Shown: positions 21,063-31,692 of the stretch, piece by piece
Position numbering within the stretch: position 1 is the first letter of the stretch
Layout: every line of letters begins with the position of its first letter
Origin: Dinochytrium kinnereticum
Taxonomy: Eukaryota; Chytridiomycota; Chytridiomycetes; Chytridiales; Chytridiaceae
Direction: 5' to 3'
Assembly (NCBI GenBank): GCA_027604005.1
Contig: JADGJT010000160.1
Span: 1 to 43,738 of the forward strand
Length of the DNA stretch: 43,738 nucleotides
Translations under genes and position numbers: made by a program
The notes under the pieces: model-generated
What the model was told of the DNA's origin: nothing
Seen by the model: only the letters and a program-made list of their open reading frames with translations
Database searches by the model: none

Positions 21063-23035
21063 TCAACGTTCACCGCCCTGCTGATTCCCCAATACCCCCA
21101 AATTCTGCAACAACGCTGCAGCATCCGCGGAAGCAGCCGCAGCAGCCGCCATCGAAAACTGGTTCTGTGCAGCAGCATTATCACCACCACCCTGTCCCAA
21201 AAACCCACCAGCATAGCCGCTCCCAAAACTTTGTCCCTGCTGCTGCTGCTGCTGCTGATGCCCATTCAAAAAGGGTGAGGTCTGAGCGGACGATGTCGTC
21301 GAGGCAGAGGTCATGGAAGGAGGTGAGTTTGCGTGGCTCAGTTGAGATAGGTAAGTGGTTTGAGGGCCTGGGTGGTGTTGGGGATACTGAGTGGAAGATT
21401 GGGAGGGGTTGATAGCGTGGGAGGGGAGGTCAGTCGTGGGGTCTGCGGATGTTGAGGGTTGGGAATGGTGAAGAAAGGGACGATAGATGGACGAGTAGAA
21501 GGCAGGGGAACCGTATTGGTATGGAGAGGCGACACGTCGGGTGTGGGAGCGGTAGTCTATGACAAAAAAGCGAGTCAGTCAACAGCACAAGAAAACAAAA
21601 CAGCCGGGAGCAGATGAATAGAAGAGCAAAACTCACGTTGCATCATGTTGTCATGCCTAGAGAACTTGCTAGTGCACCCCGGAATAGGGCAGCTATAAGG
21701 CTTGGCCCCACTGTGACCCTTGATATGTCTCGACAAATGCCCGCTCGTGGAGAAAATCTTTGTACAATTCTGGAATGGACAAGCAAACCTCCTCTGACCA
21801 TTCGACTCAACAACACTCGCGGCAGCCAACTCCTCATCCGTCATATTCATCCCAACAGAAGCAACAGCAGCCGCAATCGCCGCCGGAACAATCGGAACAC
21901 GACGTGCCGTCATGCTACCAGTCGACAACGCAGGCTTGTCCGATGGAGCAGGAGACGTCGAAGGGTGGGTCAAAGGAGGGTTGATGGATTTCTTGGCCTG
22001 AGACACAGCTGCCCCAGAAATCTCCGAGCTCGTCCGCTTCTTCGACACCTTCCCACTTCCACCGAGCCCAAGCTGTGGCGACGAAATGGGAGCAATGTCC
22101 GTCACCGTGGCCAAAGGAGCTGGCGAACCGTGAATCCCAGGCTTGGTCTCTCTATTCGGTGATACTGGACCAGCAGACCCGTACCGTGTTTGAGGCGCCG
22201 TCGCAAGAGTCGACAAGGTGGCGGGAGGCGCGGTGTGCATCGCAAAAGGTGCCGAGCTTGTCCATCCACCCTGCCCTGACCACTCTTGCAGTGCTTGTGT
22301 GGTGGGGATGACGGTGTGGAGTGCTGTGCCGCTGGAGAGATGCATGGATTGCTGGTGGGGTTGGGGTGCGGAAGGGTGCTGGTATTGAGAAGAGCTGAAA
22401 TAGGCTTGGAGGTCCTGACCGGTAGCAATCATGCTGCCCATGGCTCCCATTGAAGCAGGGTCAGTACCGAAAACATTAGCGTGGATAGATGGTTGTTGTG
22501 AGGAGGAAGTAACGACGGCGTGATGGTGCGAGACGGCAGGCGCAGAAGTCATCATGATGTTGTCGGAGAGGTTTGTCGACATTGACTCCCACAATCTCTC
22601 AAGCCGAAAGTCCAGTACGTGTGGGGCATTTGGGGCTTGATGAGGGAGAGGATGAGTGTTTGTGGAAGCAGAGAACCCTTGGTGAGAGCTTGCAAAGTAT
22701 TGCGATGACGATCCATCATGGCAGCCCTCATTCCCCTGAATCTGCGAGAACGATGGGCTCGGCTGCATCACGAGCGTTTGGGCTGACATTGGATGGGAGA
22801 TCTGGTGGTGTCTTGGTGGGAGTGGTGCGGGGTGAAGAAAGTGGCCAGCAGCTGAGGGGGTGTTGTGCTGGTACGACGATGGGTAGGTGATGACAGGCTG
22901 CTGTTGCTGTTGATGGGCTAAATGGTTTCTGGAACCAGAAAGATGGTTCGCTTGATATTGACTCGATGGCTGTTGTTGCTGGGAGGTACTGGCTGAAGCT
23001 GGTATCCTGGAGTCCGGTTGAGGGGTGTCAGGCAT
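21063..23035 (-). CDS. C2H2 zinc-finger transcription factor B (paralogue of A)
   Basis: Exons on the - strand: 23035-21637 and 21556-21063, separated by an 80-nt phase-1 intron; 630 residues. The frame is open further upstream, but its earlier start-like codon is GTG, so the ATG at 23035 (MPDTPQPDS) is chosen. The long N-terminal part is Gln/Ser/Pro/His-rich. Before the fingers are a basic SKKRTSSE stretch and an Ala-rich helix-like segment (about AAIAAAVASVGM) that matches the position of a similar Ala/Val segment in regulator A. Two C2H2 fingers, both C-x4-C-x12-H-x3-H, share the SGHLSRHIKGH core and the DNMxQHYRxH end with regulator A. Unlike A, a 160-residue tail follows the fingers, with a poly-Gln run (about 21237-21257) and a poly-Ala segment. 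The intron splits the same His codon of finger 2 as in A; the finger-1 intron of A is absent. Nuclear DNA binding is likely; the target is unknown. Confidence 0.9.
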
Positions 23036-26000
23036 AGGGTGGTTGGACGTGTATCGGCACGGTCCCACCTTATACTCCGTTATGCCTGTTGCTCAAACCT
23101 GTGATGGCGGGACGAAGGTGGAGGGGTTCCAGGAGTTATGCTCCAGAACAATAATCTCCTTTAGAGATTTCGCGTTGGAGATACTCGAATGTGGGGTTGA
23201 TTATTGCTGAAGATCGCTGAAGAATAAGATGAGTAAATTGTCGAGCACTGTGTCTTCAGACAGCTAAGCAAAGCCAACACAAAGGGAAAAGGGGGGCGGT
23301 TAAGTGGTAGACGTAGTGCGAGAGTACTTGAGTGAGGGTTGTTTGGTGCGATCATCCAAACCGCTCATCAAGTGCGCAGACGACAAGGAGAGCGTTTGAA
23401 TCACGGAACTGGATGGATGGAAGGGGGAATGAGGGTGGGGATGGGATGGGGCAAGAGACGGTGGGATTGGACAGGCAAGCTGAAACGTGGTACTCGGTTG
23501 CGCAATACGCGAATTGGACAGAACCAACCCAGTGCAAGCAAAGGTGCATTATTTCCCATCCACCATCGTTGGAGCAACAACAATCGATTCCTGGTTCCAG
23601 CCAAAGGGACGATGGCGCCCTGTCAAGAATGCGATTGTGCGCTGCGCATCCTTGCACCAGCGCAGTCCCCAATCACGTCCCCATTCTTCATTCTTACCAG
23701 GGCAGCGTCAGTTGATCGCTGTAGGGGGCAGCAATATCCCAGCAGCAACATCCATCCAGCCGCAGGGATATCGAGGATATGTCGGTGTGCATCTCGGTAG
23801 CACAAATCCACAAGCATGCAGGCAGGGGAAGACAGCAATATCCATCCAGCCGCAGGGATATCGAGGATATGTCGGTGTGCATGCATGCTCAGTAGCACAA
23901 ATCCACAAGCATGCAGGGGAAGACAGCAGCCTGTTTCCGTTGGCTGGCGGGAACCCTCCCTCCCTCCCCTCTCCCGAGTTTGCCCGACGGCAGAATCCAC
24001 GTTTGGGGTTGGTTGGGTGTGGGGGGAAACCGCTGCGCCAGTCAGCATTGCAGGGGAGACTGGACTGGCAGTGCCGGATGGTGATGGGGCAAGAGATGCC
24101 GTGCAGGCGAGGGAGGGGAGAGCATGGAAGGAGGAGGTGAGGGCGGAAGGGCTGGGTCGCAGGGGGCCGGTGGGGATGAGAGGGAGAGGGAGAGGGGAGA
24201 GGGGGGATGGGGAGGGAGGCCGTTGCAGGGCGCGCATCACCCTATAATCTGAACAGTCGAAGCTCACCTGATTACTGAAATTGATCATCCACCGTGTTTA
24301 GTCCAGTCAAAGAAACGCCCTTCACGTCCGTCCCCTTTCTTTTCGACCTCCAGAGAATCGTTTGGCTGCTTGAGCCTCTGTTCTGGTGGCGTCACGAAGA
24401 AAATTCGCAGAGCCTTCCTCGCTGGTGTCCCAAGACAACTATCGTCCTCGGTTCTCCGTTGAGACCGTTTCTCAGGCTGACTGATGATGCTTCAGAGTCC
24501 TCGCAATGGCTGACTGTGGATGCGTTGAATCTCCTCCTCTGAGCCTGTTGAGGCTAAGGCACGCCCGTGTTTCCGAGAGTAGCGGAGGCAGAGAACGGCG
24601 GGTTGATGAAAGGAAAGGAAAGAGCAAGGGGACCGGGAAACCAGAGGTTTAAATACAGTGATTCCAGCAGCGATGGAGACGAAACGAATGCGAAACGCAA
24701 GGGACCTGCCCAGAGCTTTTAATAATACAGCAGGCGAGACGAGGAGTCGAGGGGGACGTTAAGCGTCGCAGCAGCGTTAGAGAAGAATGAAAGACGGAAA
24801 AGGAAAAAGTGCAAGCAAGAAGGATAGGAGGTTGATGGTTTCAAAAGCGTTTGAAGTTTGCTTTTGCACTTTTGCAGAGCCTTTTTTTTTTTTTTTTGGC
24901 TTGGGAAGAAAGGGCGGGGGGGGTTTGGTGTCAGAGAGAGGATGCGACGGAGGGGCTGGAGGTGGAAGAAAGGGGGAGTCGTTGATGTTTGGGTTAAGGT
25001 GCTTTGGAGGGGAAGGAGGTCTGTTAGAGGTGTGTTTTGGGATGCAAAACCGGTCTGAAACTGGCCTCAAACAAGTTGCTTGAGGCTGCTGTTGGGCAGG
25101 CTGCCCACCACCTCCTTTTTGCCTGTTGTCCCACCTGTGCGTTTCTTTCTTTCTTTTTTTTTTTTCTTCTTTCTCTTTTTCTTTTCTTTTTCTTTTCTTT
25201 TCTTTTTATTTGGGGTGGGGAGATCAACTCTAAGGCCGAATCAAGTGTTGGCATCTGGATGTTATTGGATTTCGAGTTTTAATAATTCTTGACAGCATCT
25301 CCCTCAGACATCGTTTTAATTCCTACGCATTTGTTCACGTTATGAGACTCATAATAATCTCGCTTCATTCTGCGTTTGACAACATTAACATCTCAGGCAG
25401 ACAAATGCCGTTTTCCCTTAACCGCATCCCAATCCATCCATCGTCCATTCATTTGCCCTTTCATCAAGGGGTCCCAACCGTCGTCCATCCGACTAAAAAG
25501 AACCGTTTCCATTGCATGTGTACTCACATGCGCATCCACTGTATTGTAAGAAAAAGGCGGGGAAGACTCAATCAAGCATACTGCTGCAGTTATAAATGAG
25601 TGCAAATGAGTATTATAAAAAGAAGAGAATAATGGACTGGAAATAAGAAAAGAAAGAATTGGAGTAAGAAGTTGGGCCTTGGGTAAATGGCACAGCACTC
25701 AGGGATGAACCATCCCACCAGGACGTGGTTGGGAAGCCGAGGCCCCGAGCGATCCCTGAATGTTCTGCCGCTGCCAAGGAACCCCCCCCCAACCTGATTC
25801 TTTCTAAGCCCATTCTATCAGCGAAAGCCACAACTTTTCCGGGGGTTTGGGGGGGGGGGGAAACAGCGCTGCCAGCACCAATGTTTTTTTCCTTAACATT
25901 ATTATTTATTGTTGCGTATTATTATTGCATGTTTTTATTTCTACTACGCACGTTAAGAAGAACAACAACAATAATGCGCTGCAGCGGCAGTGAAGGTGAG

Positions 26001-26587
26001 ATGTTTTTTAACGCTTTCTTTTTCATTGCTTGTATGTATGTATTATTATTTTTAGATATTCGCCCGAGGGCAGGAATGCTTGATTGCTTGATAGATTGAT
26101 TGGGTGGGTGATTCGCGAATGCGCCAAAACAGCCACGCCCACAGCCGCCGCTTTGACGCGCGCGCGTGAGGGACGCGCATCTGCGTGGCACAAGAGGCAC
26201 TGCGGTATCACGAAGCATGCTGATAATTTGCAGCTGGATACAACGGAACGGGAAAACAATGCGAGGAATATTCATTCACCAAGGGGATGTAATGTAGTAC
26301 TTGATTGTTTTGTTTGTTTTTTTGAAATATCCCAGTCATCATTGGGGTTTTCTGGATGGTCTGTGTGTTGTGATAAATTATCAGCATTTATTACAAAGAG
26401 AGATATTCCAGACAGGCAAAAGGGAGGCAGTCCCTTTACAACTCGACGAAAGAAAAAGAAAAAAAACAATAACAGAGAAGCGCTGGGCATTGTGCTGATA
26501 GAATAAATAAAAAAGGACGTTGAAAGATAATGAAAGGTAAAAATGCAGATGCAATAAAGTAATGGTCCCGCAACCTATCTCGCCATT
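23036..26587. other. Long intergenic region upstream of C2H2 regulator B
   Basis: About 3.55 kb between the start of regulator B and the stop of the GTPBP1-like gene. It holds a 90-bp tandem duplication (listed separately), a G-run cluster at 24161-24219, a T16 run near 24883, a C/T-rich tract at about 25133-25210, and G or C homopolymers near 25780-25860. Opposing open frames at 23487-24288 cross the duplication and look accidental. One - strand ATG followed after 7 codons by GTGAGC (24288-24267) could be a leader exon, but nothing confirms it. No gene is called. Confidence 0.5.
23751..23930. repeat. 90-bp tandem duplication upstream of C2H2 regulator B
   Basis: The block beginning TCCATCCAGCCGCAGGGATA starts at 23751 and again at 23841. 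It runs through ATATCGAGGATATGTCGG and CACAAATCCACAAGCATGCA. The second copy has about 6 extra bases (a GCATGCATGC stretch). Two copies are present, nearly identical, about 0.7-0.9 kb upstream of the ATG of regulator B. It could be a duplicated regulatory element or simply a young minisatellite. Confidence 0.85.
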
Positions 26588-29500
26588 TTATCTTCCACCA
26601 ACACCACCCCCGTCTGCCTCATCAACACTGCTGCCAACTCCCTCGCCACAAACCAACCCCACGACCCTCCCAACACATTTCATCCTCCCCTCCCCTCTGA
26701 ACAACACAGGCGCTCCGACCTTCATCCACTCTGGCTCATACTCAAATCGAAGCCTGACTCTCGCGTTTTTCCCCGTTGCCAACGTGATGGGATGCACCAA
26801 TGGTGTAATTCCGTTATTGTTATCAAGCTGGCCATAAATCACCGAAGGCGTTCGAGATCGGCGACGCGAAGGAGTGGTCGGTGAGCGAGGAGCTGCGGAA
26901 TCAATGGTGTTGGGTGACGGGGTTTTGGCGGTTGATGATGGCTCTTCTGCGGTGCTGAACGAGATTTTTGGAGATCGTGAGGTTGTGAGATTCTTGATGG
27001 ATCTTGGGGAGGTCGCTCCAGTTTGTTTTCCGCCACTTCTTCTAGGAGGTGATCTTGATGCTTGGAGGTTCAGTGACTCTCTAGAGGCCGGTGAAGGTGT
27101 TAGAATTGCCTCCTTTTGCCTGACTGCTGTTGTCGCTTGGAAAGACATTACAGGGCCCTCGAATACCGCGCCAAGGGTTAACGGCGACATCGACACCACG
27201 ACGTCCTCTGCCACTCCTCGGCGAGGAGGTATAGCGACGGAAGGTGACGAGCCGGGGGTCCATTCCGGCTGCTGACCTGTTCTCGATTTGTGTCGCTCGC
27301 TTGCAAGAAGAGCGCCTCTGTCCTCCAGCTCGGATCTTCCCAAGCGATTATCCTCACCATCCTCTTTTCCAGAGTTCATCGGTATAGGAGATGTCAATAA
27401 ATCATTGCCCCTCTTGCGTCTTTGCTTTGCAACACGGTTAGCAGCTATACTCCGCTTGTCAGCCTCAGAACGACCCCATAGCTCAGTGTCCTCGTCAGCC
27501 TCTTGTGATGAATTCAAGGCCATGGGAGGCATAGAGGCCTTATGGTTAAGCATCCTAATCTTTCGTCTCTCTTTTGCGAGACGATTGGCAGCCATACTCC
27601 TTTCATCGGCTTCAGAGCGACCCCACAACCCACAATCATCATCATCTTCTTCGTCTTCGCCCCCATTCAATGTGATCGGAGATGCTAAATCTTCCTTATG
27701 AACCTTCGTATCTCCTCCGCCTCGCTTCTCCTTCTTCTTTTGCTTATTCCCACCTCCACGTTCCGGCCAGACCCCGTTCCTAGCTGATACCATCGATCCA
27801 GAGTCGATTAGCGGGGAACTTCTCGATGGTGAGGACTTCTTTCGCATCTCTTTCCGATGTCGTGTTGCGGCCATACCCTTCTCATCGGCTTCTGACCGAC
27901 CCCATAGACATTCGCCGGCTTCCGTGTCGACGTTGAGATACTCTGGGGTGGGAGTAGCGTTGGGTGGAGGTGGGGAAGGTGTTCTTCTCATTGAACTCAT
28001 CCACCTCTCAACCTTTGACAAGCCATCAACACCATTAGCAACCTCACATATCTCCTCATTACTCTCCTCCTCCTCATCATCTTCCCCAAAGACAATCAAC
28101 TTCTTAGGAGATATAGACTTCTTCCTTTCACTTCCACCTTTCGCCACACCAGTGGGTTCCACATTTCCTCCACCCTTCCACTTATTTCCAACCCCACCTC
28201 GTTTCCGTCTGACGGAGGATGTGGATGGAGCTGTGTCGGTTTTGGGGGTGCGAGGATTGGAAGCTGTCACGTCTGGGCTTGAGCAGTCTTCCCCTGACGT
28301 ACCCTCCGCGTCACTTCCAGTTGAGAGGAGGACAAAGGCTCCACAAAAGAGGTCATCATCTGATGGTGTAGGCGGGCATTTTACTGACGCGTTCGCGCGA
28401 GGAGTTGGTTGTTTGGGTGGTTGTTTTTCCGACGTGGTGGGGAGGGGCGATACCTTTGCCGGAGACACCATAGGAGACCCTATCGAGCGGGGAGAAACTG
28501 ATCCCCGTATTCTTGATGGAGAGATGGGCGAGTGACCCCACGACCCCAAAGGTAATGAAGAACCAAAAGGGTTGGACCCAGTTGAGGGTGGGAGGTAAGC
28601 CCACTTCCCGTCATCATCTCGAATACTCACAACCCTACACCCTTGCCCCACAGCACCGCAGTAAGTGACGCCTTGAGACCCAACACCCATGGAAGAGGTT
28701 GCGTGGAGAATGTTGAGGTCGGCTTCGAATTCCCACACGGACGTCTTAGACCCTGAGGCGGTTAAAAGTGGCTGTGAAAAGAACTTTGCGGCGGCTGTTG
28801 AAGTGCTATCACCGAGACCGGTCGCGTCGTGTCTGTCCGGTATTGGTATAGGTGATGTGGTGGTCTCGTCGAGAGCTTTTCGCCATGGAGGAGACGATAG
28901 CAAAACCTGTCCTTTCCGAACCCTAAACCAAAGCGGAGGATAAGGAGACTCAATCATCTCCCCCTCATCTTCCTCATCCTCCACCCCTTCCCCATCCCCA
29001 AACCCGACCACCCGTCCTGAAACCGCAACATCTCCACTCCCAATCTCCTCTCCGTTGGCTCCAAATCGACTCCTTTTGCCTACAACAAACGACACCGCAC
29101 ATGTCGCAGCTTGACCTCTCCCGACTCGATTGACGGGGCATCGTTGACGTTGTAAAGATGTGATTTTCACGGGGATGAAACGGCCGCGGTCTGGGCCTAG
29201 GTAGTAGAGTGGGGACGGGGTTGAGGATCCAAGACGGTGGAGATGTATTTGACCGGATTGAAGGATACCGCCGAGGACAGTTCCAATGGCTTTTTTTGTT
29301 GTTTGTTCGTAGCGGGGGGGGGGGATTTGGTTTGACTCTGAGTTAGTATAATTTCGTGTGGTTTTAATGGCGAAAAAAATGATAGGGAAGCCGAGAGGGG
29401 TTAGCGGTAAGGGCGATGCGAAGATGGCTTACAAGGAACAGAGTAGACCTCCTCAACGGCGAATTCAACGTCATCATCATCGGTCCTATCGGTATCATCT

Positions 29501-31017
29501 TCCAGTGGTTTGGGGAGGAGATTGAGGAATTTGATGAGGAGATCCATGTTTTCACCCGTCACGCTTGAGGTTAGGAAGATGGGTATAACCCTAAATATAG
29601 AACATAATAAACAGCATCGATGCATGGTGAATGAGGCCAAGTATTGCGCAAAAATTATAAAATAAGACCATAGATAAGTATAAAAGGTGTGTTAAGATAA
29701 TTGTATGGATGAACCAGAAATAGACCCACCGAGATGAGACGAGACTAGAAACTGCAACCACCAAATCATCTTCATTCTGAATAACCATAGGGACTCGTCT
29801 CACCCCTGGAGACTTCAACAACCCCAACAAAGAGCTCACAGTCCTCGTCAGCTGTTCCTGAGTAGCAACATCAATCTTTGTAATAACCACAAAAACCGGC
29901 ACCGTCAATCCAACAGCAATCCCTAGATGCTCTCTAGGAACCTCAGAGATCCCTCCAGCACTCGCTCCCAGAATCAAGCAAGCATAATCCGGTGAATGTC
30001 CAGAGATTCCTGATATCGTTGTACGTTGGTACTTTGGGTGACCGCATGTGTCGAGAAAGGTGACGACCTTAGATGCCGTCTCGCAGACTTGTTCCCAGGT
30101 GCCTATATTGGTTGTTCCGTAGTTGATCATGTCGCCTTGAGGGTTGAACCCTATTATTTGGTGGGAGATGGAGGAGGTGCGGCCAGTCTCGATTTCGTGG
30201 CGATGGCGGAGGAGGTTTAGACGGGATTTCCCGCGGCCGTTATCGAATTCAGAATGCGTTAAGACGCCGACCAGCGTTGACTCTAATTGGGAAAGGAGGA
30301 ATCTTTAATCTTGATGAACGCCAACCTCGTCACTCGGACCAAAAACGAATCAAGTTTTGAACCAGTAGCTATTACGAGCGAGATAAAAACAAACAACAAA
30401 AACAATCAGACTCACTCCCCGCATCCGCCCCGCCCAAGATAGCTACCCTAACCTCCAAAAAGTGCTGATCATCTGTCAAGCACTTCCTTACCAACACCTC
30501 CGCAACGACTCTCATCTCGGCGGACCCATCCTTCCCAACACACCCCGCAACCTCCCTCTTCCTGATGATCGAAACATCAGCGCTCAATCTACTCCCCATC
30601 ACCCTCAGAGTCGCTAAAGAGGCATCTAAATCACGTGCATTCAATCCAACGAGCTGACCGTTGTCAGCGACGCCAATCTCATACATGGCCTCTCCGTGCC
30701 CCTCCGCGAGCCTTTTAAGGAAATCATGAGTGAGGAGGACGACGGTCTTACAGAGATAGATACAGGAAAGATCTTACCTCCATTTAAGCTGGGTGATGAG
30801 ATGCTCAACTCTCTCCGGCGGGGGGTTGACGAGCTTGAGCTGGGAGAAGAAACAAGATTGTTTGTTTGTTGTTCTTTGACCCCGCCTGCAGCGCATGAAC
30901 ATAAACACCCACCTTATACTCCACGTTGCCCTCCTCAACCTCCTGAGGCAACGCATTTCCTCTCACATTCTCAACCATGAAAGAGCTCTCATAAGAGCTA
31001 TTCGCTCCAAGATCCAT
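26588..31017 (-). CDS. GTPBP1: GTPBP1/GTPBP2-type translational GTPase with a very large C-terminal insertion
   Basis: Exons on the - strand: 31017-30913, 30839-30778, 30711-30416, 30282-29730, 29590-29433, 29289-26588; 1,291 residues. The family, related to EF-Tu/eEF1A, is linked to ribosome rescue and mRNA surveillance. The N-terminal NPPPERVEHLITQLKWR block matches GTPBP1 proteins. The P-loop GGADAGKST (149-157) is rebuilt exactly across an intron. Further motifs are HEIETGRTSS (183-192), G3 DTCGH (232-236) and G4 TKID (289-292). Domain II starts around VYSVPSIGTVLGG (about 387-399) and domain III has PVNRVGRGQAA. The C-terminal barrel is split: its first part ends near residue 614 and its last strands (ATGKNARVRLRF...) resume near 1219. 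About 600 low-complexity Ser/Pro/Lys residues lie between, with four 25-residue repeats. A smaller acidic insert of about 50 residues follows domain III's SF. Animal GTPBP1 is about 670 residues, so the excess is almost all insertion. Intron phases are mixed (0,2,1,2,1). Confidence 0.93.
27275..27910 (-). repeat. Four copies of a 25-residue basic repeat in the GTPase insertion
   Basis: In protein order, the 75-nt units are 27910-27836, 27631-27557, 27484-27410 and 27349-27275. The consensus is LWGRSEADERSMAANRLAKE followed by RRK. Copies 2 and 3 are nearly identical, copy 1 is close, and copy 4 is degenerate (LGRSELEDRGALLASERHK). Each unit is preceded by an acidic stretch. Spacers between units differ (about 200, 70 and 60 nt). 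The AANRxAKxRRK part resembles a bZIP basic region without a leucine zipper behind it. Confidence 0.85.
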
Positions 31018-31692
31018 ACCTCCTTTCTCCGACCAAACTCCAATCCCTTTTCTTTCTCGCTTCCTTCTCAGTAGTGGGCCGATGGCGGATCGCTCTCAAA
31101 GCGTTTCAGGGGTGCAGGATGTGATGGGGTTCTTGTTTGCTTTACACGGCTTTCAGGGGATGATGCTCGAGCGATCCATTCACGCTCGCAGCTTGTCGTC
31201 TCTCGAATTTTTTTTTTATTTGTCTTTGCCGGTGACTGAGCCTGAATTGAAAACCTGACGGAGTTTTGGGGGGGTTCGACCAGAAGAAGCCCTTGCCCCG
31301 CTCCCTCTACCTCTCTGCCCCCAGTCGTGAAGACAAGAAACGTGTTCCACACCCCTCGGCAACGACTGGTTTGGGGATGATCGAAACACGAAAAAAATCT
31401 ATTGTCTTTACTGCGTTCTTTTCCAATCATGCTGGATGCCACTTGTCCAATGTGCCGACGGGTATTGGCTGGCAGGGCATGTTAATGGATGAACGTGAAT
31501 GGGTGGGAAAAGAGGGGTGGGGGTTTAACGCTTGCGGACAGCAGCCTTTTCCTCTTTAGAGTGTACTGGTCCTAATCGCGTTGATGGTTTTAGCAGTATC
31601 ATCCGCCGAGTCCGTTAAGCAACATGCAACACGAATCGTCAACCACATACCCCGTTATTCTTACTTTCCATCGTGAACATCCGTAAAACCCC
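31018..31692. other. Intergenic region between the GTPBP1-like gene and Sen54
   Basis: About 675 bp, upstream of the GTPBP1-like ATG and downstream of the Sen54 stop. It should contain the GTPase promoter. Short open frames here (31068-31442 -, 31266-31559 +) have no domain and are not called. A T9 run lies at about 31211-31219. Nothing else is supported. Confidence 0.5.

Noticed and set aside
23487..24288. Open frames of 217 (+) and 221 (-) codons over the 90-bp duplication
   Set aside because: They exist on both strands of the same repeat and of GC-rich low-complexity DNA, and the repeat spacing is close to a multiple of three. No protein family is visible.
24783..25290. Frames rich in Phe/Leu near poly-T and TTTCTTTT tracts as a membrane protein gene
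   Set aside because: The hydrophobic residues come only from T/C homopolymer tracts read in frame; there is no start context, splice structure or family resemblance.
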